8,752 nucleotides of DNA. Origin: Defluviitaleaceae bacterium (lineage in GTDB: Bacteria > Bacillota > Clostridia > Lachnospirales > WQUN01). Of this stretch, positions 1-5,228 are shown in pieces; the first letter of the stretch is position 1, and each line of letters starts with the position of its first letter. The stretch lies in contig WRDG01000083.1 in the NCBI GenBank assembly GCA_009783525.1, positions 1 to 8,752 on the forward strand, in the 5' to 3' direction. The notes beneath the pieces were generated by a model. It was not told where the DNA came from and searched no databases. It was given only the letters and a program-made list of their open reading frames with translations. Position numbers and translations under genes: made by a program.

Positions 1-516
1 GTCACGGTAGTGACAAACGATGCGGTAAATTTTGTTAAGTTTGACAACGGGACGACAGATAGGACATACGACCGTCCGAATTCTACGTCGAGCGGACAAA
101 AAACATGGACGCATACATTCAGCAGCATGTCGGGCACGATAATATACATAGACGCGGGCTTTACCAACAGCCTTGACGACGACAGTTTAAGGATCAGAGA
201 AATACTTGACCCGGAGGTTAACGTCAGCTTTTCGATAACGAACTCGCCGTCGCTTATAAACATCGGCAGCAGTTTGACGATTACGGTGGAGACAAGCTCC
301 GAAGTGGGGTACATAGTGGTGACCGACCCGACCAGAAACAACCAGCGGACCGAAGTGAGAGACTCGACGAGCATCGCAAACAACCGCCGCAGGTTTGTCT
401 ACACCGGCACCCCAAGCATCACCAACCAAACTTCCGTTTCATACACGATCGAAGCGTACAGCGGCTCGGGTACGAGGCTGCAGTCGACTACACGAACCGT
501 TAACGTAAACAGATAA
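1..516 (+). CDS. 3' part of a beta-rich, probably secreted/surface Ig-like protein
   Basis: The frame is open from the first base, so this is the last 171 residues of a longer protein; the GTG at 10 is probably internal. The visible part is rich in Thr, Ser, Asn, Val and Ile, has almost no Cys, and alternates hydrophobic and polar residues, as in beta-sandwich (Ig-like/bacterial surface) domains. One module seems to run from about residue 72 (after the Leu-Asp-Pro-Glu stretch, in the 'VNVSFSITNSPSLINIGSSL' region) to the end, ending in a strand with 'TRTVNVNR', a typical domain edge. There is no C-terminal sorting motif, membrane anchor or basic tail, so if the protein is exported it is released or held by an upstream domain. 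Codon use (many acg, ata, aac) is less GC-rich than in the metabolic genes downstream. The specific family is not recognised. A terminator follows 28 bases after the stop. Confidence 0.75.
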   Translation, partial: VTVVTNDAVNFVKFDNGTTDRTYDRPNSTSSGQKTWTHTFSSMSGTIIYIDAGFTNSLDDDSLRIREILDPEVNVSFSITNSPSLINIGSSLTITVETSSEVGYIVVTDPTRNNQRTEVRDSTSIANNRRRFVYTGTPSITNQTSVSYTIEAYSGSGTRLQSTTRTVNVNR

Positions 517-544
517 GCTTATGAAGTAATTTCAAATTAAAAAA

Positions 545-574
545 GTTCCCGCCAAACCGGCGGGAACTTTTTTT
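545..574 (+). terminator. Intrinsic terminator after the surface-protein gene
   Basis: A 9-bp perfect GC-rich stem (545-553 with 559-567, GTTCCCGCC/GGCGGGAAC), a 5-base loop and a run of seven T (568-574). The A run before it pairs with the T run and extends the stem. It closes the gene ending at 516 and insulates it from the tRNA promoter that starts at 580. Confidence 0.93.
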
Positions 575-579
575 CTGCC

Positions 580-608
580 TTTACACTGCAGCGTCCGTTT
601 GCTATACT
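580..608 (+). promoter_or_regulatory. Sigma70-type promoter of the tRNA unit
   Basis: TTTACA (580-585; 5 of 6 to the -35 consensus) and TATACT (603-608; 5 of 6 to the -10 consensus) are separated by exactly 17 bases. The predicted start point near 615 leaves a leader of about 15 bases before the first tRNA. It sits just after the upstream terminator, as expected for an independent stable-RNA unit. Confidence 0.82.
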
Positions 609-630
609 CCGCATGCCCTTTAAACGGTGC

Positions 631-703
631 GCCTCTTTAGCTCAGTCGGTAGAGCACCTGACTCTTAATCAGGGTGTCCACGGTTCGAGTCCGTGAAGGG
701 GTA
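631..703 (+). tRNA. tRNA-Lys (anticodon CTT)
   Basis: A full cloverleaf can be folded: acceptor GCCTCTT (631-637) with AAGGGGT (696-702), TA at 8-9, D stem GCTC/GAGC, anticodon stem CCTGA/TCAGG with loop CTCTTAA (anticodon CTT, reading AAG), T stem CACGG/CCGTG with loop TTCGAGT, and discriminator A at 703. CCA is not encoded. The first acceptor pair is G-T and the fourth is T-G, both wobble, which is slightly unusual; the rest of the stem is Watson-Crick. It is co-transcribed with the tRNA-Val that begins 8 bases later. Confidence 0.95.
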
Positions 704-711
704 GAAAAAAA

Positions 712-784
712 GGAGGCATAGCTCAGCAGGGAGAGCGCATGCTTCACACGCATGAGGTCACAGGTTCGAGCCCTGTTGTCTCCA
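712..784 (+). tRNA. tRNA-Val (anticodon CAC)
   Basis: Acceptor GGAGGCA (712-718) pairs with TGTCTCC (777-783) with one G-T wobble. The D stem is GCTC/GAGC. Anticodon stem CATGC/GCATG encloses loop TTCACAC with anticodon CAC (reads GTG). T stem ACAGG/CCTGT has loop TTCGAGC, and the discriminator is A784. CCA is not encoded. The 5' end follows tRNA-Lys by 8 bases with no promoter between, so both are processed from one transcript. Confidence 0.95.
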
Positions 785-794
785 TAAACTTTAA

Positions 795-835
795 AAACGG
801 ACCGAAGTTAATTTACGCTTCGGTCCGTTTGTTTT
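795..835 (+). terminator. Bidirectional terminator between the tRNA unit and the convergent response-regulator gene
   Basis: A perfect 13-bp stem (795-807 with 818-830, core ACGGACCGAAG) and a 10-base AT-rich loop are followed on the plus strand by a T-rich tail (828-836). Read on the minus strand the hairpin is followed by TTTTTAAAGTTT, so it can also stop transcripts of the gene ending at 863. It is the only hairpin in the 78 bases between the two convergent units. Confidence 0.88.
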
Positions 836-862
836 TGTAAAATCAATGATAATTTAAAACTG

Positions 863-1873
863 TCAAATGTTTAAAAATCCGTTCAGCTTGTTTTCGATTT
901 GATTGTAGTTCATTTGGGCCGTGTTGGTTATGAGCCAGGCCGCGAGCTCGCCGCCTGACGAGTATTTATATTTGCCGAGCTCGGCCGCGGCGTTGTCGGC
1001 GGCTTCCGTGTCGTAGCGGACGCAAGCGTCAAGCAGCGCGGCCAAAATTTTTTCGTCGGGCTTTTCCAATAATTTTTTATCTTGGCCTGTTTCGGCTTCG
1101 GAAAAAAAATTTTCGATATTGATTAATATTTTTTGCGCCGCTTCAACAAAGCAGGCGTTATTTTTTTTTATGTAGCCGAAATTTTTTTCTTTGGCGGCTG
1201 TTTCAAGCGCGGCCGCCATTTCCGCCGCTTCGTTTGCGCAAACGCCCCTGCATGTTCCCGCAAGGCCGTGTACCGTCGTCAAATATTCCGGCGAATAAAA
1301 ATCCGCCGCCGTTATTTTGTCGAGCATCGGAGGGCTGCTTAACGCGAACGAGCGCAGCACGCTTAAATATCCGTCGGCGTCACCGCCGAAAAGCTCGATC
1401 CCCTTTTGCGTTTCGAGCCCGCTGATATAAATTTTTTGGCAGGCAAAATTTTTTTCGGCATGGCCGTTTGCGGCGGCTGTTGGGCCGGCCCATTTATTTA
1501 CCGCGGCTTCAAGCTGCGTGATTTGAATCGGTTTTGTCAAATAGCCGCAGAAGCCGTTTTCGCGCAAAAAAATTTCGTCATGCGCGTCCGTGTCCGCGGT
1601 AACCGAAATGATCGGAACGTTTTTTGCGTAATCCGTGCCTATGTTTTTTATTTGGCGCGCGGCTTCGCCGCCGTTCATGCCCGGCATGAAGTAGTCCATT
1701 AAAATTATGCCGAAGCGGACTTCTTCTTTGCGCACGGCTTCGACGGCCTCCGGGCCGCTTGCCGCCGCGTATGCCTCAAAACCGCAGCGGCGCAGCAGGT
1801 TTTTAGCCGCCGCGAGGTTTGTAGGCATGTCGTCCACGGCAAGAGCCGCCGGCCGCGGCCCGCAATTTTGCAA
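863..1873 (-). CDS. Receiver (REC) plus HPt domain signalling protein
   Basis: Probable cytosolic phosphorelay component of 336 residues from the TTG at 1873. Residues about 10-125 form a CheY-like receiver: acidic pair D14/D15 in 'LAVDDMPTNL', phospho-acceptor D60 in 'ILMDYFMPGMNG', T92 in 'ISVTAD' and K114 in 'YLTKPI'. Residues about 150-250 resemble an HPt helical bundle with the phospho-histidine H202 in 'TVHGLAGTCRGVCANEAAEM'. The last ~70 residues carry an Ala/Leu-rich helical repeat ('AALLDACVRYDTEAADNAAA') that I associate with C-terminal ends of hybrid kinases. No kinase, HATPase or DNA-binding domain is present, so it would receive phosphate from a separate kinase. Start choice: GGAGG at 1882-1886 lies 8 bases before TTG; the ATG at 1892-1894 is upstream of that site and lacks its own. 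It lies 67 bases after the URO-D gene, behind a terminator, so expression is probably separate or by read-through. Confidence 0.9.
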   Translation of the reverse strand: MQNCGPRPAALAVDDMPTNLAAAKNLLRRCGFEAYAAASGPEAVEAVRKEEVRFGIILMDYFMPGMNGGEAARQIKNIGTDYAKNVPIISVTADTDAHDEIFLRENGFCGYLTKPIQITQLEAAVNKWAGPTAAANGHAEKNFACQKIYISGLETQKGIELFGGDADGYLSVLRSFALSSPPMLDKITAADFYSPEYLTTVHGLAGTCRGVCANEAAEMAAALETAAKEKNFGYIKKNNACFVEAAQKILINIENFFSEAETGQDKKLLEKPDEKILAALLDACVRYDTEAADNAAAELGKYKYSSGGELAAWLITNTAQMNYNQIENKLNGFLNI

Positions 1874-1881
1874 GATGGATC

Positions 1882-1886
1882 CCTCC
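1882..1886 (-). promoter_or_regulatory. Ribosome binding site that sets a TTG start
   Basis: On the minus strand GGAGG is followed by 8 bases and then TTG (1873-1871). The more upstream ATG (1894) would place this site inside the coding region and has only 'ACCGATTATT' before it. This favours the TTG start and shortens the protein by seven residues. Confidence 0.75.
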
Positions 1887-1907
1887 GGATGCATAATAAT
1901 CGGTTTG

Positions 1908-1942
1908 AAAAAAAAGAACCGGATATTGATCCGGTTCTTTTT
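1908..1942 (-). terminator. Intrinsic terminator of the minus-strand URO-D gene
   Basis: A perfect 14-bp stem (1911-1924 with 1929-1942) with a 4-base loop. On the minus strand it is followed by an unbroken run of eight T (1915-1908). The TAA stop of the URO-D gene (1943-1941) lies in the first arm, so the gene ends directly in its terminator. In the plus direction it would also fold but no gene there needs it. Confidence 0.92.
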
Positions 1943-3023
1943 AATATGTTGCTTTAGACCAAAAACGTTCGACTACGGCCATGAAGTCCGAATAGCGGAC
2001 AAGCGGCGAAAGCGAGTGGTCGGAGGCGAAAATATAGGCCGCGCCGAGATCTTTCATGCCGTCGATCAACGCGTCCGCTTCGCGGAACATCCGCGCGCGG
2101 TCGCCGCTTTCGAGAGTGACGGCGTCCATCCCTCCGATAAACGCGAGCCTGTCTCCGTATTTTTTTGCGAGCCGCAGAGGGTCGCAGCCCGCCTTGCGCT
2201 CCAACGGATTTATCGCGTCAAACCCGCAGTCGATCAAAATAGGCACGGCTTCTTCTATGCCTCCGCAGCAATGGAAAACGACGGGCAATCCGAACGACTT
2301 GAAAAAATCGACGATCTCTTTATAAAACGGCGCGAATAATTTTTCGAGCGCGGCGGGCGAACAGTAAAGCCCGTTTTTATATCCGAGGTCGTCGCAAACC
2401 CAAATGCCGTCGGGGAGGCCGGCTTTTTCGAACAGCAGGCCGTACATGCCCTTGTAAAAATCCGTGTACACCTTGTTAAAATCCAAAACCCATTCTTGAT
2501 CTGCGGCAAGCGCTTCGAACATGACGAGGTCGCCCATGCTCGAACGCATGTATTCCCAAAGCCCGAGGCCGCCGTAATACGCCCATATATTTTTTTTCCG
2601 CACGGCGATGAGCGCGTCTTTGTTGCCTGCGCCTATGCGGCTTTCGCAAGGCTTGACATGCTCGCGGTAATCGCTCTCCCATATTTCGCGCGTAGACATA
2701 TGAAAATCGATATGCTCGGGCGTGCCCGCCTTATGCTTCCAATTTTTAAATGCTGCGCCCGCGCCGTTTCGCGTCACTACCCATTCGTCCGTTTCCTGCA
2801 GCAATTCGTGTACGCCCTGCTTGGGCGCCCAGTCGAACCAACCGCCCGCACATTCCATGTCGAAGAAAAAATGGTCGGCGGGGTTTTCCGGCTTGCCGTT
2901 TTCTTCCGGATAGCCTTCTTTGACCCACGCGCCGAGGGTTTCGCCCCAGGGACTGTCGTAGAGCCCCATGCGCGGAGCCTTTTTATTTTTAAGCAGCGAA
3001 TCGATTATTTCTTTTCCGTTCAT
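1941..3023 (-). CDS. URO-D/MtaA-superfamily protein, methyltransferase-like (1st copy)
   Basis: A 360-residue protein of the uroporphyrinogen decarboxylase superfamily, which holds HemE decarboxylases and the zinc methyltransferases MtaA/CmuA that move methyl groups from corrinoid proteins to thiols. It is not HemE: the N-terminal substrate-binding signatures are absent and the 'HCCGG' element (H251, C253) resembles the H-x-C zinc site of MtaA. The third ligand expected about 75 residues later as Cys is not Cys; that region reads 'IFASDHSLSP' (D335, H336). Other family marks are 'WVCDDLGYKNGLYCSP' and 'FIGGMDAV'. The N-terminal half ('DHFFFDMECAGGWFDW', 'GTPEHIDFHM') is typical of uncharacterised URO-D-like proteins found beside sugar and polyol genes. 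Start choice: AAGGA (3031-3035) is 7 bases before this ATG, and a promoter overlaps codons of the longer reading from 3083, making that version unlikely. The gene diverges from the second URO-D gene. The substrate cannot be told from the sequence. Confidence 0.88.
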   Translation of the reverse strand: MNGKEIIDSLLKNKKAPRMGLYDSPWGETLGAWVKEGYPEENGKPENPADHFFFDMECAGGWFDWAPKQGVHELLQETDEWVVTRNGAGAAFKNWKHKAGTPEHIDFHMSTREIWESDYREHVKPCESRIGAGNKDALIAVRKKNIWAYYGGLGLWEYMRSSMGDLVMFEALAADQEWVLDFNKVYTDFYKGMYGLLFEKAGLPDGIWVCDDLGYKNGLYCSPAALEKLFAPFYKEIVDFFKSFGLPVVFHCCGGIEEAVPILIDCGFDAINPLERKAGCDPLRLAKKYGDRLAFIGGMDAVTLESGDRARMFREADALIDGMKDLGAAYIFASDHSLSPLVRYSDFMAVVERFWSKATY

Positions 3024-3054
3024 ACTGCCGTCCTTTCGACCTTTGCTGCTCCAT

Positions 3055-3083
3055 ACTATTGCAAATTTTTTGATATGTGGCAA
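3055..3083 (-). promoter_or_regulatory. Promoter of the minus-strand URO-D gene
   Basis: On the minus strand TTGCCA (3083-3078; 5 of 6) and AATAGT (3060-3055; 4 of 6) are spaced by 17 bases. The predicted start near 3048 gives a leader of about 25 bases carrying the AAGGA site before the ATG at 3023. Its location argues against the in-frame ATG at 3083 as the start. Confidence 0.6.
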
Positions 3084-3098
3084 GGCTGCGCCGCGGTC

Positions 3099-3127
3099 TT
3101 TATTTTTTTTTACCCGTCAATTATAAT
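3099..3127 (+). promoter_or_regulatory. Candidate promoter of the plus-strand metabolic cluster
   Basis: A perfect TATAAT box (3122-3127) has a poor -35 (TTTATT, 3099-3104, 3 of 6) at 17 bases inside a T-rich run. The expected start is near 3134, about 49 bases ahead of the TTG start of the second URO-D gene. A weak -35 plus a palindrome at the start point suggests a regulated promoter. The two divergent -35 boxes are only about 15 bases apart. Confidence 0.55.
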
Positions 3128-3137
3128 CCGTACGGAT
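3126..3137. promoter_or_regulatory. 12-bp perfect palindrome, candidate operator
   Basis: ATCCGTACGGAT is a perfect inverted repeat overlapping the end of the TATAAT box and the predicted transcription start of the plus-strand cluster. This is a common position for a repressor operator. No regulator gene is present in the window, so the binding protein is unknown. Confidence 0.5.
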
Positions 3138-3168
3138 CTTACAAATAATTAAAAATTTTTAATAACGC

Positions 3169-3175
3169 AAGGAGG
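3169..3175 (+). promoter_or_regulatory. Ribosome binding site supporting a TTG start
   Basis: AAGGAGG lies 7 bases before TTG 3183. The nearer ATG at 3176-3178 touches the site and is in another frame, so TTG is the supported start for the second URO-D gene. Confidence 0.8.
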
Positions 3176-3182
3176 ATGGCCG

Positions 3183-4166
3183 TTGACTTCACGCGAGAGG
3201 GTAACGGAAGTGATCAAGGGCAACAAGCCGGACAGACTGCCGCTTTACGCGTGGCTCGGCAACGAGGAGTTCGCTCCCAAAGTTATCGCGGAGTTTGGAA
3301 GCGTGGCGGCCGCGGAAGACAGGTACGAGTTTGACATCACGGGCGCCGGGCCGGGCATAGTGGCGTTTCGGTTCGACCTGCTGCATGATTTTAGGATGAC
3401 CAAGCCCGATAAAAAAATTACGCCCAAAGAAGCGCTGGACGTGCCGCTGTCCGACCCGGACGACGCCGAAGCTTACGAGAAGATGGCAAAGCACATAAAG
3501 CGCGTTGCGGAAACGAACGGCCGCTTTACCTATTCCGGCACATGGGGTTTTTTCGAGGGTTACAACGTCGTGTTCGGCATGGAAGATCACCTCATGCACA
3601 TGATTGAATATCCCGACGAGATGCACGAGCTGCACCGGCGGCTTGCGGAATGGAACATCCGTTTCGCGGAAAACTGTCTCGACGCCGGCGTGGACATGGT
3701 GCATTTTTCGGACGACTGGGGCGCGCAGCGCGGTCTGCTTTTTTCGCCGAAGCTTTGGTACGAAATGATTTATCCGTACTACGAAAAAATTTGCGCCGCC
3801 GTAAAAAAACGCGGCGGATATATAAGCCTGCACAGCGACGGCAACATCTCCCAGGTGCTTGACGGGCTCGCCGCGCTCGGCTTCGACGTGATACACCCGT
3901 TTCAAGAATCCGCGGGCATGGACTTCGAGGTTTATTTTAAAAAGTATAAAAATAAATTTACGGTGATGGGCGGGCTTGACGTCCAGCAGACTATAGGGTT
4001 CGGCGACTACAATAGGCTGAAAAGCGAAATCGAGCGCGTGCTTACGCGCTTCGAGGACGGCGGCCTTATTTTTATGTCGTCGCACGCGGTGCAGCCGCAC
4101 TGCACGATCGAAGAATTTAAATTCGCGTTCGATTTTATCTACGAATTTTTACGCAGAAAAAAGTAA
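3183..4166 (+). CDS. URO-D-superfamily protein (2nd, divergent copy)
   Basis: A 327-residue uroporphyrinogen-decarboxylase-superfamily protein, distinct from the divergent neighbour at 1941-3023 and closer in size to classical HemE/MtaA. The N-terminus 'MTSRERVTEVIKGNKPDRLP' is the common opening of the superfamily. Barrel motifs include 'DMVHFSDDWGAQRGLLFSP' (D177, D178), 'YISLHSDGNI' (H217, D219), 'GFDVIHPFQE' and 'VMGGLDV'. In MtaA/CmuA the H-x-C pair binds zinc; here the Cys is replaced by Asp (H217-S-D219), and the C-terminal position reads 'FMSSHAVQPHC' (H301, H306, C307). A metal may be bound differently, or the reaction may differ. HemE activity is unlikely. Start choice: TTG at 3183 has AAGGAGG (3169-3175) 7 bases upstream; the ATG at 3176 is out of frame. 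It is the first gene of the plus-strand cluster; 156 bases with a tandem duplication separate it from the next gene. Confidence 0.87.
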   Translation: MTSRERVTEVIKGNKPDRLPLYAWLGNEEFAPKVIAEFGSVAAAEDRYEFDITGAGPGIVAFRFDLLHDFRMTKPDKKITPKEALDVPLSDPDDAEAYEKMAKHIKRVAETNGRFTYSGTWGFFEGYNVVFGMEDHLMHMIEYPDEMHELHRRLAEWNIRFAENCLDAGVDMVHFSDDWGAQRGLLFSPKLWYEMIYPYYEKICAAVKKRGGYISLHSDGNISQVLDGLAALGFDVIHPFQESAGMDFEVYFKKYKNKFTVMGGLDVQQTIGFGDYNRLKSEIERVLTRFEDGGLIFMSSHAVQPHCTIEEFKFAFDFIYEFLRRKK

Positions 4167-4310
4167 AAAATAATCGTGAAGCAAAAAGCCGCGGACATTT
4201 TTACAAATTTATCTATATGCGGCGCGAACGACAAAACGAAAAAATAATCGTGAAGCAAAAAGCCGCGGACATTTTTGTAAATTTATCTATATGCGGCGCG
4301 AACGACAAAA
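4165..4310 (+). repeat. Tandem duplication, two 72-base copies with 74-base period
   Basis: Copy 1 is 4165-4236 and copy 2 is 4239-4310; they match at 70 of 72 positions and are separated by CG. The only difference is the adjacent pair AC (4203-4204) against GT (4277-4278). Each copy holds a CCGCGG palindrome (4189-4194; 4263-4268) and can pair GCCGC with a later GCGGC across a 26-base loop (4188-4192 with 4219-4223). The unit starts at the TAA stop of the second URO-D gene and ends 2 bases before the ribosome binding site of the TIM-barrel gene, so it fills the whole gap. I see no convincing sigma70 promoter or terminator in it. It could be a recent slippage or misalignment duplication, or a doubled leader or binding site. 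Confidence 0.95.
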
Positions 4311-4322
4311 AAGGAGGTTTTT

Positions 4323-5228
4323 ATGCCGTCATTTAAAGCGGATTTGGGTATCAACATGGGCTTTGCGGTAAACCGCTACATCGAGCCCGAGGTTTGGGCG
4401 AAGGTTGTCGCGGAAGATCTTGGGTTGTTTAAAGTGCAGTTTGTGGCGGATCTGCTCAACCCTTCGCTGCCGGACGAAATTATAGATTCGCAAATCAAAC
4501 GGATAAAAAACGCATGCGCGAACTACGGCATCGAAGTGGAAAGCATGTTCACATGCGGCTATACCAGAATAAACCATTTTTTGCACCCCGACGCGGAAGC
4601 CCGCGCCTATTGGCTGGAATGGTTCAAAAAATTTTTGGAGATGGGCGCCCGGCTTGGCGCAAAAAATTCCGGCAGCCACTTCGGCATCATGACGTTCGAC
4701 GTTTTTAACAACCGTTACGACGAACTGCTTGAGGCGGGCGTGACCGGCTGGCAAAAACTTTCGCGCCGCGCCAAAGAGCTTGGCTACGAATGTTTGATAT
4801 TCGAACCGATGAGCGTCCCGCGCGAAATGGGCAACACCGTCGCGGAAGCAAAAAAATTGATGGACATGGTAAACGCGGACGCCGGCGTCCCGCTGCGCTG
4901 CTGCCTCGACGTCGGCCACGCGCCCGACCCTTCGGAGCGCGACCCCTACCCGTGGATTGAAGCGCTCGGCGCCGTTTCGCCGGTGGTCCACCTGCAGCAG
5001 ACGGTGCTGCACAAAAGCCATCACTGGCCGTTTACGGACGAATATAACAAGCAGGGGATCATCACTCCGGAAAAAGTAGTGGCGGCGCTTAAAAAAAGCG
5101 GCGCGGAAAAAACCTTTTTTGCGTTCGAAATAAGCCACAGGGAACATCATGACACGGACTTCCGCATAATAGCGGACTTGAAACAGAGCGCGGACTATTG
5201 GAAGGAAGGGCTTGCGAAATGCCTGTAG
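4323..5228 (+). CDS. Xylose-isomerase-like TIM-barrel sugar (phosphate) isomerase/epimerase
   Basis: A 301-residue protein of the AP-endonuclease-2/xylose-isomerase-like TIM-barrel superfamily, which isomerises or epimerises ketoses and ketose phosphates using a divalent metal. Likely metal and catalytic residues follow the usual E-D-H/Q-E order at barrel strand ends: E161 ('LIFEPMS'), D196 and H199 ('CLDVGHAPD'), H223/Q225 ('VVHLQQT') and E269 ('FAFEIS'). The 'HLQQT' element with the 'DVGH' strand resembles tetrulose-phosphate isomerases of erythritol-type pathways (the EryC/LerI kind), but this is from memory and the substrate is open. Length is usual for the family. Start: AAGGAGG (4311-4317) is 5 bases before the ATG. 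It overlaps the next gene by 10 bases, so translation is probably coupled to the GatD-like dehydrogenase, which would make the ketose it acts on. Confidence 0.87.
   Translation: MPSFKADLGINMGFAVNRYIEPEVWAKVVAEDLGLFKVQFVADLLNPSLPDEIIDSQIKRIKNACANYGIEVESMFTCGYTRINHFLHPDAEARAYWLEWFKKFLEMGARLGAKNSGSHFGIMTFDVFNNRYDELLEAGVTGWQKLSRRAKELGYECLIFEPMSVPREMGNTVAEAKKLMDMVNADAGVPLRCCLDVGHAPDPSERDPYPWIEALGAVSPVVHLQQTVLHKSHHWPFTDEYNKQGIITPEKVVAALKKSGAEKTFFAFEISHREHHDTDFRIIADLKQSADYWKEGLAKCL
5200..5210 (+). promoter_or_regulatory. Ribosome binding site inside the preceding gene
   Basis: The purine stretch GGAAGGAAGGG lies within the last codons of the TIM-barrel gene, 8 bases before ATG 5219. It selects this start over the in-frame TTG (5198) and ATG (5234), and fits coupled translation across the 10-base overlap. 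Confidence 0.65.

Noticed and set aside
631..784. tRNA pair as an integration (att) site of a mobile element
   Set aside because: No integrase gene and no repeated tRNA 3' end is visible in the window.
1893..1928. Promoter for the receiver-HPt gene
   Set aside because: A TATTAT box is present at 1898-1893 on the minus strand but no acceptable -35 lies at 16-18 bases and the start point would fall on the ribosome binding site, so I do not call it.
1707..2339. Plus-strand open frame of 210 codons across the terminator and two minus-strand genes
   Set aside because: It reads through a perfect terminator hairpin and is antisense to two well-supported genes; no motif is visible.
3024..3083. Longer start (ATG 3083) for the first URO-D gene, adding 20 residues
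   Set aside because: The added residues do not match the family, a good promoter overlaps these bases, and ATG 3023 has its own AAGGA site at 7 bases.
2496..3152. Plus-strand open frame of 218 codons antisense to the first URO-D gene
   Set aside because: It is an antisense shadow, Arg/Phe/Ala-rich, running through the divergent promoter region.
3189..4100. Minus-strand open frame of 303 codons antisense to the second URO-D gene
   Set aside because: It is a shadow of a GC-rich gene: it is rich in His, Arg, Val and Phe, has no family motifs, and the plus strand carries clear URO-D motifs and a ribosome binding site.
4165..4310. Tandem repeat as a CRISPR array or insertion-sequence end
   Set aside because: There are only two 72-base units separated by two bases, with no spacers, no cas genes and no transposase or terminal inverted repeats nearby.
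4329..5150. Minus-strand open frame of 273 codons antisense to the TIM-barrel gene
   Set aside because: Composition is unlike a real protein (His/Arg/Phe-rich) and the plus frame has the complete metal-binding motif order.
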